This document shows, one piece after another, positions 43,979 to 53,204 of a stretch of 64,000 nt of DNA (position 1 is the first letter of the stretch; every line of letters begins with the position of its first letter). A program made the translations under genes and the position numbers. Source of the DNA: Pedobacter polysacchareus. GTDB taxonomy: Bacteria; Bacteroidota; Bacteroidia; Sphingobacteriales; Sphingobacteriaceae. The stretch spans positions 1 through 64,000 of the forward strand of contig NZ_JAHYSS010000006.1 of the NCBI RefSeq assembly GCF_019802255.1. The letters are read 5' to 3'. Under the pieces are notes generated by a model. It had not been told where the DNA came from, ran no database searches, and saw only the letters and a program-made list of their open reading frames with translations.

Positions 43979-44116
43979 CATTATTACAGTATTGATAATT
44001 AAATTCCTTAGAAAGCCGATAGTTTTCAATAAAATCAGATATTTGATTGCGATCTAGCTGCTCCGCATTAAACCACAGCTCCATCCATTAATAATGGATG
44101 GGCCTAAACTCGCTTT

Positions 44117-44863
44117 ATGAAAAAAAGAGAAAAACTGGCGATTATACGTCAACACTACCCAAATGCTATTTCTACGATTGATAGCATCAACCGTTTAATT
44201 GATTTTGTAGAGGAACACCTAGACCTGGAACCTGCTCAAATTATGATGGCCGATAGCATTTGCAGTGATGATGTAAATAGCATACAGTTTCCGGTGAGGT
44301 CAAATGAATTTCTAGGTCCATTCAAATTGGGCGGCCTGGATGGCTTTCCTTTTGCCGGATTGAGTGGTATGAGTGCTTTTGCCAGCCATGTCCCGGATGA
44401 CGGCGCTGTTCTTGTCTATTATGGACCTCATATTGGTATTTCAAAAGCAGGGGTCCTTGGTGAAATCCATCGTTACGGGCAGCAGAATAGTACCGACTGC
44501 TGTGGTGCTGCCAAGGGTGCTTTAAAAAAGCTTTATTCCAATTCGATTATAGAAGGCCATCTGGAGGATATAGATTATCAAATGAATACGATAGAGCAGA
44601 TTATACTGAAAGAAAAAGAAAGGATTCTCGCTGCAGTTCATCCCATAAAGGAGACTACAGAGGTCATCTATGAGGCCATTGATGCCCGCATCAACACTTT
44701 GGTCAATCAAACAAAATATACCTGTAAATATGTGATTCTCCTGGGTACAATTCACATCAACAGCGATACAGACATGGGCTCTTTTACCTCTGCTAAACGC
44801 TTTGAGCTCATCAATCTTGCAACAAATGAGCGACAAAACCTAATGGATGAGTTTTTCAATTAA
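44117..44863 (+). CDS. LCIB/LCIC-type (theta) carbonic anhydrase family protein
   Basis: This 248-residue protein matches the limiting-CO2-inducible B/C family, whose members have a beta-carbonic-anhydrase-like zinc fold. Key blocks are ICSDDVN with C49 and D51, PFKLGGLDGFPFAGLSGM, SHVPDDGAVLVYYGPHIGIS with H105, then R119 and STDCCGAAKGAL with C128/C129. These are the Cys, Asp, His, Arg and Cys positions expected for the zinc site. It would interconvert CO2 and bicarbonate, although some family members lack measurable activity. The C-terminal half (about 150-248) is helical and less conserved. No signal peptide; it stands alone. Confidence 0.72.
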   Translation: MKKREKLAIIRQHYPNAISTIDSINRLIDFVEEHLDLEPAQIMMADSICSDDVNSIQFPVRSNEFLGPFKLGGLDGFPFAGLSGMSAFASHVPDDGAVLVYYGPHIGISKAGVLGEIHRYGQQNSTDCCGAAKGALKKLYSNSIIEGHLEDIDYQMNTIEQIILKEKERILAAVHPIKETTEVIYEAIDARINTLVNQTKYTCKYVILLGTIHINSDTDMGSFTSAKRFELINLATNERQNLMDEFFN

Positions 44864-44916
44864 AACTGTCTTCAATAATGGTATATTAGAAAAAAATATC
44901 ACGTTAAATATCAGCT

Positions 44917-45693
44917 ATGAACTTAAATAAAGCCATCTTAACCACTACTTTGATCCTTGGAACGATCAGCATCAGCAATGCACAGGAAGCTAAACATGAG
45001 GACACCGAATTTTACACTCCTGTTCCGCCTGTAGTTAGTCCTGCTAAAGTATTCGGAAATGCACCTGCTGACGCCATTGTCCTTTTTGACGGAAAAAACA
45101 TGGACCAATGGGTGATGACCGACGACCGCAGTAAACCTGCTGCCTGGAAAGTTAGTAAAGGGGCATTTACTGTGGACAAGCACAGTGGGAACATTGAAAC
45201 TAAACAATCTTTCAAGAATTACCAATTGCATTTAGAATGGCAGGTGCCAGCGAATATCACTGGTGAAGGACAGGCGCGCGGGAATAGCGGTCTTTTCCTG
45301 GCTTCTACTGGAAAGGGAGATCTGGGGTATGAACTGCAGATATTAGATGCTTATCACAACCCAACGTATACAAATGGAATGGCAGGCAGCATTTACAAGC
45401 AAACTACTCCATTGGTTAATCCTTCAAAAAAACCAGGAGAATGGCAAACCTATGATGTCATCTGGACTGCGCCGGTATTTGAAACTGACGGTACGTTGAA
45501 AAGCCCGGCAAAGGTAACTGTCCTTTTTAATGGTGTACTTGTTCAAAATAATTTTGAACTAAAAGGACCTACTCAATATGTAGGATTACCTGCTTACCGT
45601 AAAGCACATGGTGCCTCCCCTATAAAATTACAGGCACATGGCGATAAAAGTGAGCCTTTAAGTTTCCGTAACATCTGGATCAGAGAACTATAA
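44917..45693 (+). CDS. 3-keto-disaccharide hydrolase domain protein (DUF1080)
   Basis: This 258-residue exported protein has a signal peptide (LTTTLILGTISISNAQ) and one laminin-G-like DUF1080 domain: IVLFDGKNMDQWVMTDDRSK, AAWKVSKGAFTVDKHSGNIE, FKNYQLHLEWQVP, RGNSGLFLAS, YELQILDAYHNPTY and WQTYDVIWTAPVFE. The family includes enzymes that split 3-keto-glycosides. It probably acts in the periplasm on sugar derivatives. A small lipoprotein gene follows 23 bases later and may be cotranscribed. Confidence 0.9.
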   Translation: MNLNKAILTTTLILGTISISNAQEAKHEDTEFYTPVPPVVSPAKVFGNAPADAIVLFDGKNMDQWVMTDDRSKPAAWKVSKGAFTVDKHSGNIETKQSFKNYQLHLEWQVPANITGEGQARGNSGLFLASTGKGDLGYELQILDAYHNPTYTNGMAGSIYKQTTPLVNPSKKPGEWQTYDVIWTAPVFETDGTLKSPAKVTVLFNGVLVQNNFELKGPTQYVGLPAYRKAHGASPIKLQAHGDKSEPLSFRNIWIREL

Positions 45694-45716
45694 ATTAAAG
45701 GTATAAAATCAAATCT

Positions 45717-46022
45717 ATGAAAAAGTTAATTCTTCTTTTAGCCCTTGGCCTCAGCTTAGCAGGGTGCAGCAGTATGAAATCCTCTAAAGATGGGAATACG
45801 GTGAGCCTGACCGGCAAGATTGAAAAAATAGGAATGACTACCTATCAATATGGTACCCATACCATTCAATCTAACCATAAAACTTATGCTTTGAAGAGCA
45901 TCAATGTAGACCTGAATAGTTATGAAAACAAAGAGGTTGAAGTGGTTGGGACAAAAGTTCCGGGTTATCCTGTAGAGAACGGACCCGAACTGATCGAAGT
46001 AAGCAGTGTAAAAGTAAAATAG
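45717..46022 (+). CDS. Small OB-fold-like lipoprotein
   Basis: The 101-residue product has a lipoprotein signal (LALGLSLAGCSSM, Cys at residue 17). The mature part is all beta (VSLTGKIEKIGMTTYQYGTH, YALKSINVDLNSYENKEVEV, VGTKVPGYPVENGPELIEVS), which suggests an OB-like barrel as in other small lipoproteins of this phylum. The function is unknown. It follows the DUF1080 gene by 23 bases and is followed by a hairpin. Confidence 0.75.
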   Translation: MKKLILLLALGLSLAGCSSMKSSKDGNTVSLTGKIEKIGMTTYQYGTHTIQSNHKTYALKSINVDLNSYENKEVEVVGTKVPGYPVENGPELIEVSSVKVK

Positions 46023-46038
46023 AGTACATGAAAATACT

Positions 46039-46067
46039 GGTCTCCCATTTTTTATAAATGGGAGACC
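46039..46067. terminator. Strong hairpin between convergent genes
   Basis: GGTCTCCCATTT at 46039-46050 pairs perfectly with AAATGGGAGACC at 46056-46067 over a 5-base loop. The T tract is weak on both sides, but its position between genes ending at 46022 and 46092 suits a terminator. Confidence 0.65.
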
Positions 46068-46091
46068 CTGTAATGGAAAGGGCTGCTAAAA

Positions 46092-46631
46092 TCAGACCGG
46101 CGTACCGTTACTAAAAAACTGATCCTGATACGATTTCAGCTCATTTTTCAACAGACCTCTAGCCACGTGAATTCTTGTTTTCACAGTTCCTATCGGAATG
46201 TTTAATTCCTTTGCAATTTCATGATATTTATAACCTTCGAAGTATTTTACGAAAGGTGTATAGTATTGGGGCTGCAATTTTCCAAGTGCACTGTGAATAT
46301 CGTTCATGATACACTTCCCTACCCCGGTATTATGGGACGCACCCAATGCTGCGCCAGTGGTCGTGATATCGACCCCAAAATTCATAAAAGTTTTAGCCAG
46401 GTTTCTACGTCTGTAGCTGTTAATAAAGGTATTCCGTAGAATCATATATAACCAACCTTTCAGATTGGTACCGTGCTTAAAGTTCTTTTCATAGCGAATT
46501 GCTTTAAGCATGGTGTCCTGCACTAAGTCATCGGCATCATCATCATTTTGTGTAAATGCCAGAGCAAAAGATCTTAAGTTGTCCTTATAGCTCCATAGTT
46601 GAAAGTTAAAATCGATTGTGGTTGTGCTCAT
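46092..46631 (-). CDS. ECF-type RNA polymerase sigma factor
   Basis: This 179-residue sigma factor has region 2 at about residues 14-85 (NLRSFALAFTQNDDDADDLV, QDTMLKAIRYEKNF, LKGWLYMILRNTFINSYRR) and region 4 at about 115-170 (LQPQYYTPFVKYFEGYKYHE, IAKELNIPIGTVKTRIHVAR). The layout resembles the EcfG or general-stress type in that it has no anti-sigma partner gene beside it. It lies next to the signalling cluster but behind that operon's terminator, so it is a separate transcript. Confidence 0.92.
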   Translation of the reverse strand: MSTTTIDFNFQLWSYKDNLRSFALAFTQNDDDADDLVQDTMLKAIRYEKNFKHGTNLKGWLYMILRNTFINSYRRRNLAKTFMNFGVDITTTGAALGASHNTGVGKCIMNDIHSALGKLQPQYYTPFVKYFEGYKYHEIAKELNIPIGTVKTRIHVARGLLKNELKSYQDQFFSNGTPV

Positions 46632-46755
46632 GGTATTTGCTGATTAGTATACCATCGAAATATCAAATGCTATGCCTCAGAGCGTGCCAAATTTTTAATC
46701 CGTATATATCATACATAAAACACGTATTGAGCATTCCGTTTTGCGTATTTAACGC

Positions 46756-46795
46756 AAAAAGCCATTTTAAATCGTTTAAAGCCGATTCAAAATGG
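46756..46795 (-). terminator. Terminator of the CheB/kinase/regulator operon
   Basis: On the minus strand CCATTTTGAATCG pairs with CGATTTAAAATGG (one G-T pair) over an 8-base loop and is followed by CTTTTTG, 17 bases after the stop at 46812. Confidence 0.8.
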
Positions 46796-46811
46796 GTAGT
46801 AAAACTTTTTC

Positions 46812-47462
46812 TTAGTGAATCAACCCATTCAATATGGCATAATGAATCAAGGCTGCAGTATTTCTAGATCCAGTTTTTTCTATTAAGCCTTGACGGTGTC
46901 CTTCAACAGTTCTTTTACTAATGAATAATTTTTCAGATATTTCACTATTAGTCAATCCTTCAGCAATCAAAGTCAGTATTTCGATTTCCCGATCCGAAAA
47001 ATCATGACTTACTTCGGAATATTCCATATTTCGTGTTGCATTTTGACTACATTTATCCAGCATTCTCATACATAATTCTGAACACAGGTATTTTCCTCCA
47101 GAATTTACATGCTTTAAAGAAAAAATCAGTTCTTCTGCACTGACATTCTTTAATAAGTACCCCATCGCCCCGGCTTCAAAAGCTTGTATGACATATTTTT
47201 CATTGTCGTGCATAGAAAGCATAACCATCGATGCCCTGATGTCCATCCTATTCAACTCCTTCAACAACATCATTCCGTCCAATTCCGGCATATTGATATC
47301 TGCGAGTATAATGTCTACTTTTTCCCCGGTAGACAGAAATGCCAATGCCTCTACCCCATTTTCTGCTTCAGCAACGACGTTTATGTCTTTATCTGTCTCC
47401 AACAGCATTTTAATGCCGTTCCTAACTATATTGTGATCCTCTACTAATAGTACCTGTAACAT
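46812..47462 (-). CDS. NarL/FixJ family response regulator (first)
   Basis: This 216-residue regulator has a receiver domain with D55 in VDIILADINMPELDG, acidic pocket VEDH and Lys in GYLLKNVS, and a LuxR-type DNA-binding domain at about 148-212 (FSDREIEILTLIAEGLTNSE, ISEKLFISKRTVEGHRQ). It is the last gene of the operon that also holds CheB, a PAS kinase and the CheB-CheR protein. The kinase at 48492 is the probable phosphate donor. It is a close paralogue of the regulator at 53205. Confidence 0.93.
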   Translation of the reverse strand: MLQVLLVEDHNIVRNGIKMLLETDKDINVVAEAENGVEALAFLSTGEKVDIILADINMPELDGMMLLKELNRMDIRASMVMLSMHDNEKYVIQAFEAGAMGYLLKNVSAEELIFSLKHVNSGGKYLCSELCMRMLDKCSQNATRNMEYSEVSHDFSDREIEILTLIAEGLTNSEISEKLFISKRTVEGHRQGLIEKTGSRNTAALIHYAILNGLIH

Positions 47463-47491
47463 CTTTTAATATTTACTTTAATATAATATTT

Positions 47492-48487
47492 CTACTTCTT
47501 GTTTTCCAGGTTTTCATTTAAATCTAATAACATTTTTTTTAAGCGGTCAATGTGGACTTTCATTTGTGCTGCCCGTTCTATTTTGTTAGGAGGATTATTG
47601 GAAACCATATTCTCAAGAAGATTTTTTCTTTCTTCCATCATCCGGATAGCTACCCATAACGATTCTTCTATTCTTTTTATTTTTTCAGATTCAAGTGCCT
47701 TTTCTGTGTAGGTATGTCCGGTATAACAACGATACCGGGCGATCTGGTCGTTTTCAACTTTTGCTAATATTCCCCCGCAATCCGGGCAGCTGAAAGGGGT
47801 TAAGGGGCCTAATTTTTCCAGGTCTTTCACATTGCTGCTCATTCTCATGGTAATTTCTGCTTCCAGTTTCACATCATCAGGAACTGTTCCTGCTTCACAA
47901 TGGTTCTTGGAAAACATCTCTGATAAGATACATCCCATCTCATTAATGGAAACTTTGTAATCCACTTCCATACTATTCAGCACACTATTTGGCATATCGG
48001 GAAAATCTGCTTCCTGAGGATCCTGTACCATACAGCGGCCGCCACTCCTTTTTATGGCCGACATACCAGAAGTACCATCATCCAATAAACCAGTTAAAAT
48101 AATTCCGGTAACGCAGGAGTCATAAGCCGCTGCCGCAGAACGGAAAAGTACATCGATAGAAGGTCTCCAATGGTTGTCATAAGCTCCTTTTCTAATGAGC
48201 ACCTTTTTCTTTTCAATCATCATGTGATGATCTGCAGGGGCCAGATAAAGGACTTTATTTGTAATTTCCTCCCCATCTTTAGGAATGACGCATTTTAAAA
48301 CGGTGTGCTTTTGAAGCTGGCTGAGTATGACCTCTGTTAAAGAGTTTCTGGAGATGTGAATCACTACGAATACTGCGGCATCAAAATCTTCTTTAAATCC
48401 AGCAACGAGTTTAGACATGGCATTGATTCCTCCCGCAGAAGTTCCGATCACAATCACATTCTTTACTTCATCTTTAGACATCACCAT
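47492..48487 (-). CDS. cheB: Stand-alone CheB methylesterase with C-terminal zinc-ribbon-like part
   Basis: The 331-residue protein has the CheB catalytic domain at residues 10-190 without a receiver: S17 in VIGTSAGG, H44 in VVIHIS and Asp in TGLLDDGTSGM form the triad. The CheB family removes methyl groups from receptor glutamates. After residue 215 there is a Cys motif (FSCPDCGGIL, then RYRCYTGHTY) that could bind zinc, and a helical tail. The start ATG at 48487 lies 4 bases after the kinase gene stop. No chemoreceptor gene is present nearby, so the substrate is unknown. Confidence 0.88.
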   Translation of the reverse strand: MVMSKDEVKNVIVIGTSAGGINAMSKLVAGFKEDFDAAVFVVIHISRNSLTEVILSQLQKHTVLKCVIPKDGEEITNKVLYLAPADHHMMIEKKKVLIRKGAYDNHWRPSIDVLFRSAAAAYDSCVTGIILTGLLDDGTSGMSAIKRSGGRCMVQDPQEADFPDMPNSVLNSMEVDYKVSINEMGCILSEMFSKNHCEAGTVPDDVKLEAEITMRMSSNVKDLEKLGPLTPFSCPDCGGILAKVENDQIARYRCYTGHTYTEKALESEKIKRIEESLWVAIRMMEERKNLLENMVSNNPPNKIERAAQMKVHIDRLKKMLLDLNENLENKK

Positions 48488-48491
48488 AATT

Positions 48492-50117
48492 TTAAGCGCC
48501 CTGGTTTTCGGCTAACTCAGGGTTGCGTTTAAATTGAATACTTATCGTTGTTCCGGTTTTATCCGTGTTTAAATTAATCTTTCCATTTAGAAGAAAAATA
48601 CGGTTTTTAATCCCCCGGATTCCAGAGCCCAAAGTAATGGATTCATTCACACTTTTATCAAAGCCTTTTCCATTATCGCTGATCACGATATTGACATATT
48701 CATCTGCCGATGAGATAAGGATCTTTGCTTCTGTCGCATTAGCATGTTTGATGCAATTGTTGATTAATTCCTGGATCATTCTAAAAGCATACAGTTCTAC
48801 TTCTTCAGATAAAGGGTAAATCATTTCCTTAATGACAGTTTGAATTTGGAATCCTGGTGTACTTAATCGCTGCGCCATCTCCTTCACGCCAGAAACAAAA
48901 CCAAAATCCCTCAATACTGAGGGTGTCAGTTCGTAGGAAAGCTCCCTGGTTTCCCTGATGGCCTGATCCAGTAGTTTATTTACATTCACGAACTCTCCCC
49001 TTAGGTCTTTGCTCAGCTGAATGTTTTGAAGGTTTAGCCTGATCCCGTATAGAATCTGACAAACACTGTCATGAAGCGCACTGCTGATCCTATGCCGTTC
49101 TTTTTCCTGAGCAGAAAAAGTAGTAGATAAAACTAGTTTCTGCTGCTGCTCTCTTAATTCTTCCGCTATTCTAGCCAGCCTCTTCTGTGAGGTAATGTTC
49201 ATCAGAATTCCAGCAAAATAACGAGGTGTAATTTCATTTACGACTTCATGTCCTTTTGCCAGAATGGTCCTAACTTCTCCATCTCTAGTGATGATGCGAA
49301 ATTCCAGATTCAGGTCATTGAATGTACTGATGGTATCGAATAGCTTACGTTTAACCAGTGCCTTGTCTTCCGGGTGGATCATGAGCAGCAGGCCTTTAAT
49401 AGTTCCATCAAATTCCCAATCCATGATGCCAAGCACAGAATAGCTAAATTTATCCAGAAACAACTTGTTATTGCCTAGCTCCATGGTCCAGGTGCCTGTT
49501 CCGGAAGCATTTAATGTCATCTCCAGCCGTTGAGTAGTCTCTAAAAGTTGCTGCTGGGCATGTTTACTTTCGGAGATGTCAATTATTGTCACATAATATT
49601 TATTTTTTTTTGTAATTCCATTGGTCACCGCGATTCCCTCCATCCTCACATCATACTGACGATTATTGGACATATTCAGCATGATTTCACAGCTGAGTTT
49701 ATTCTTTGCGGAGTTCATCTGGTGTAGAAAGGCATAAAAGTTCTGCCACTCCTGCTCTGCGATAAAATTTTGGAATTTCTTACCAATGATCTTAGATTTC
49801 TGCATTGCCAGCATATCAGCAGCAGTCTGATTCGCTTCTTCTACCAAACCAATATAGTCCAGGATAAAATAACCTACAGGGGCAAGATTAAAAAAATCGA
49901 CAAATTTAGCGCGTTCCAGCTCCAGCATTTGATAAGAATTGGAAAGTTCATCATTCTGCATTTCCAGCTCCAATTGAAAAATCTGCAATTCCTCCAGGAG
50001 GACTTCCAATTCATGGTCTGAAATTTGTCTTTCTTGAGACAAAGATGCATCACTGGATGTGCCAATTCTTGCACGGAGCAAGGAAATAACTTTCTCTCTA
50101 TCGCTTCTTTTACTCAC
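48492..50117 (-). CDS. PAS sensor kinase of the HisKA_3 type
   Basis: This 541-residue kinase starts at a GTG that overlaps the stop of the CheB-CheR gene by 8 bases, which implies coupled translation. A coiled-coil (LEVLLEELQIFQLELEMQND) precedes two PAS domains at about residues 70-185 and 195-315. The dimerisation/phosphorylation motif is H349 in ISSALHDSVCQILYGI, the HisKA_3 class that pairs with NarL-type regulators, and the ATPase G box is DNGKGFDKSVNE. It has no membrane helix. Its likely partner is the regulator at 46812. Confidence 0.93.
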   Translation of the reverse strand: MSKRSDREKVISLLRARIGTSSDASLSQERQISDHELEVLLEELQIFQLELEMQNDELSNSYQMLELERAKFVDFFNLAPVGYFILDYIGLVEEANQTAADMLAMQKSKIIGKKFQNFIAEQEWQNFYAFLHQMNSAKNKLSCEIMLNMSNNRQYDVRMEGIAVTNGITKKNKYYVTIIDISESKHAQQQLLETTQRLEMTLNASGTGTWTMELGNNKLFLDKFSYSVLGIMDWEFDGTIKGLLLMIHPEDKALVKRKLFDTISTFNDLNLEFRIITRDGEVRTILAKGHEVVNEITPRYFAGILMNITSQKRLARIAEELREQQQKLVLSTTFSAQEKERHRISSALHDSVCQILYGIRLNLQNIQLSKDLRGEFVNVNKLLDQAIRETRELSYELTPSVLRDFGFVSGVKEMAQRLSTPGFQIQTVIKEMIYPLSEEVELYAFRMIQELINNCIKHANATEAKILISSADEYVNIVISDNGKGFDKSVNESITLGSGIRGIKNRIFLLNGKINLNTDKTGTTISIQFKRNPELAENQGA

Positions 50118-53070
50118 TTTCTTTTTCGATGAAGTTGACTATACTGACCGTGTATTCGTCCTGTTTTGATTCAGGAACATATTCTAAATATATCATTAAC
50201 TTCTTCATTCCTATACTCGGGAACTCATGTTGAAGGTACAATTTCTGATGTTTTTCGTCCGTTAGGAATAGTGAATCTAATTTACTCATATTCCATCGGT
50301 TATGAACAATCTCCATAAAAAATTGTTCTTTAATTTCGACCTCTCTCATCTGAAATAGCTGCAAGAAAAAGCTATTGACTACCAGGACTTTACCATCCCT
50401 ATCCAATATGACTGCAGCATGCTGCAATTGATCGACGGTTGCCTGAATATAGCAAAGCAGGCTGGAAAACTTACGTTCCAGTGCCTTAACAGGAGTGATT
50501 TTAGTAAAGGTAAGCACTGCTCCACTAATAAAATTATCCATCGTGCGGTAAGGCATGATCCGCAGGTTATACCATTCATTCGCTTTTGTTTTCACTTCCA
50601 GTTCTTTGCCATTTAATTTTTCAATCACTTCCACTATCGTACTTTCAATAGATGGGTAGTCAAAATTAGAAGCGATATGAGTTATTGAGCGGCCTACATC
50701 AGAATTGATGACATTAAACAGTTTATTTACCTGCGGTGTAAATCGAAGTATATTGAGGTTATTGTCTAAAAAGATAGTTCCAATATCGGTATTGTCCAAT
50801 AAGTTTTTCATATCGTTATTCATGCGGGTTAACTCTTCCGCTTTATTCTGATATTGAAGGTTAATGGTCATGAGCTCCTCATTTAAGGACTGCATTTCTT
50901 CTTTGGTGGTGAGTGCCTCCTCATTGGTACTCTGCAATTCTTCATTTGTGCTTTGAAGTTCTTCATTAGTAGATTTCAATTCTTCCAGAGAAGTCTCCAT
51001 CTGTTCAATAGTGGTGTGCAGCTGCTGTTTGGTATAAGTCAGTTCTTTTTCCAGCCCTTCCACTGCAGCTCCCTGAATAGAGCTCCGTTTCCCCATAAGA
51101 CCCGATTTCTTTTTTATCGGCCCTTTATCTATAAAAATCACTACAAAAAGGTTTTGCAGCTGCGTATCATCCAGACGATCTACGCTAAAATCAACCATTT
51201 GCAAAACGCCATTGAAATTGATCTTCAGATCGGCATACTCTATTTTAGCCTTTTCCAGGATACATTGGTGAATCGCATTTCCCAAGGCATACCTAAGTTC
51301 TTCAACTACAATTTTGTGGATATTCATTGAGGCCTCTCCTGAAGGAAATTTGAGGAATTTATCGACCTTTCCATTGATATAAAGGATTTCTCCTTTATCA
51401 TCTACAAGTAATGAAGCCGGGGTATAAGCTTCCAAGAGTACTTTATGAAACCTTTCTGCCAATAAACTTTTGGCTACTGGTTTTTCCTGCATTCCTTTCA
51501 TATTTTTATCCGATTGATTGGTAATGTTAAACGGGAAATCAATCATTTTTCCTGCTACTGAAACACCATCTTTACGTTCATAAAGTCTCCATTTAGAATC
51601 GAGCACATTAAAAGCATCATTAAAAACACCAACAGACTCTGCTGGTCCCAGAAACAGAATTCCACCAATATTCAGGGAATAGTGAAATATCGGCATGAGT
51701 TTCTTTTGCAGATCTGCGGTCAGGTAGATCATTACATTTCTGCAGCACAGTAAATCCAGCCTTGTAAAAGGGGCATCTTTAATGAGGTTGTGCTGTGCAA
51801 AAACAATCAGTTCCCGAACTTCCTTTTTCACTACATAACCATTATTTTTCTTGATAAAATATTTGTCAAGGTGTTCTGAGGAGATCTCAGAAATAATATT
51901 AGAAAAATAAAAACCGGCACGTGCATGATCAATTGCATTCGGGTCTAAATCTGTGGCAAAAATCTGCACTTTAGGCTGGGTCCTGGACTTCATAGCACTT
52001 AAAAACTCCATCAGGAAGATCGCCACAGAATAGGCTTCTTCCCCTGTAGAACAGCCTGCTATCCAGATGCGAATTGGCTCGTCGTGGTTTTTCTTGATCA
52101 ATCTGGCGTACAAATGTTCCTTCATTTGCTCAAATGCAGGAACATCTCTAAAGAATTTAGTGACTCCAATCAATAGTTCTTTAAAAAGTATTTCGATCTC
52201 CTGTGGGTTTTCCCTAAGAAAATTGACATAATTAATGTAATCAGGTAATTGATGAAATGCAATTCTCCTTTCCACGCGTCTGGTAATGGTATTCTTTTTA
52301 TACAGTGTAAAATCGTGTCCCGTATGGGAGCGCAGCATCATCAGTATCTTGTTAAGATGGGTCTGATTGTTTCTTTCTTTTAACAATTCATCTGTCCCCA
52401 CCGCTTTTAATGCCGGATGGTTGAGGTATTGAATGAGTTTGCCAGGCATTTCTTCGGGAGGCAAAATATAATCAATCATTCCTGTCTTGATCGCTGCTTC
52501 AGGCATGCTGCTATATTCGGCAGTTTCAGGTAATTGTACCATTGCCATGCCCAATTTTTCTTTGATCATCCTCAAACCAGTCTCTCCATCAGCGCCCATT
52601 CCAGAAAACACAATTCCAACCGCATAGTTCCATTGATCTTCTGCTAGACTCTGGAGAAAATAATCAATACACATGTGTGCTCCTTTTGATCTTGAGGCAC
52701 TAAACAACAGTAAATGACCATTATGAATCCCCATATCCTTACCGGGAGGAATGACATAAATATGATTTGGGACGATCTTCGTTCCGTCTTCCGCTTCAAC
52801 CACACGCATAGAGGTTGATTTTTGAATCAATTCCGAAAGTCCGATATTTTGAATAGGATCCAGGTGCATAATGATCACAAAAGCAAAACCGGTATCCTTA
52901 GGCGTATGCCTAAAAAAGGCTTCAAAAGCATGGAAAGATCCTGCCGATCCACCCATTGCAATAATTGGAAAAAACTTTCTTTGCTTACTCTTTTCCTTCA
53001 ATTCTTCAGTAAGTTCAGAAAAATCAGCTTTTTGTAATTGCTGGTTGGAGCTATTTTGGGCTATATCCAT
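50110..53070 (-). CDS. CheB-CheR-PAS multidomain protein
   Basis: This 986-residue protein joins a CheB methylesterase (about 35-220; AMGGSAGSFHAFEAF, IIMHLDPIQ, FSGMGADGETGL), a CheR methyltransferase (about 240-510; IWIAGCSTGEEAYSVAIFLM, FATDLDPNAIDHARAG, LLCCRNVMIYL), a PAS-like domain, a coiled coil at about 670-750 made of repeated STNEELQ units and two PAS domains at about 765-985. It lacks a kinase core. Such proteins methylate and demethylate a partner while sensing with PAS domains. It is first in a four-gene operon with a kinase, CheB and regulator. Confidence 0.92.
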   Translation of the reverse strand: MDIAQNSSNQQLQKADFSELTEELKEKSKQRKFFPIIAMGGSAGSFHAFEAFFRHTPKDTGFAFVIIMHLDPIQNIGLSELIQKSTSMRVVEAEDGTKIVPNHIYVIPPGKDMGIHNGHLLLFSASRSKGAHMCIDYFLQSLAEDQWNYAVGIVFSGMGADGETGLRMIKEKLGMAMVQLPETAEYSSMPEAAIKTGMIDYILPPEEMPGKLIQYLNHPALKAVGTDELLKERNNQTHLNKILMMLRSHTGHDFTLYKKNTITRRVERRIAFHQLPDYINYVNFLRENPQEIEILFKELLIGVTKFFRDVPAFEQMKEHLYARLIKKNHDEPIRIWIAGCSTGEEAYSVAIFLMEFLSAMKSRTQPKVQIFATDLDPNAIDHARAGFYFSNIISEISSEHLDKYFIKKNNGYVVKKEVRELIVFAQHNLIKDAPFTRLDLLCCRNVMIYLTADLQKKLMPIFHYSLNIGGILFLGPAESVGVFNDAFNVLDSKWRLYERKDGVSVAGKMIDFPFNITNQSDKNMKGMQEKPVAKSLLAERFHKVLLEAYTPASLLVDDKGEILYINGKVDKFLKFPSGEASMNIHKIVVEELRYALGNAIHQCILEKAKIEYADLKINFNGVLQMVDFSVDRLDDTQLQNLFVVIFIDKGPIKKKSGLMGKRSSIQGAAVEGLEKELTYTKQQLHTTIEQMETSLEELKSTNEELQSTNEELQSTNEEALTTKEEMQSLNEELMTINLQYQNKAEELTRMNNDMKNLLDNTDIGTIFLDNNLNILRFTPQVNKLFNVINSDVGRSITHIASNFDYPSIESTIVEVIEKLNGKELEVKTKANEWYNLRIMPYRTMDNFISGAVLTFTKITPVKALERKFSSLLCYIQATVDQLQHAAVILDRDGKVLVVNSFFLQLFQMREVEIKEQFFMEIVHNRWNMSKLDSLFLTDEKHQKLYLQHEFPSIGMKKLMIYLEYVPESKQDEYTVSIVNFIEKESE

Positions 53071-53204
53071 ATCCTATCCGTATTTAATGCTAATGTAAGA
53101 TTAATATGGAAGTGATAAAAGTTATTCAACAGCGAAAATAGTTCAAATAATGGAGATGTTCAGCCAAATTCCTGTCCAGAAACAAATTGGCAAAGAAAAT
53201 AAAG

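Noticed and set aside
43869..44084. 71-codon minus-strand frame overlapping the arsR start
   Set aside because: Its coding region runs through both ArsR operators and the promoter box and overlaps arsR; the operators explain the sequence better. The first 35 codons look protein-like, so a gene remnant remains possible.
46812..53070. Classical chemotaxis operon
   Set aside because: CheB and CheR domains are present but there is no receptor, CheA, CheW, CheY or flagellar gene, so a motility role is not supported by this window.
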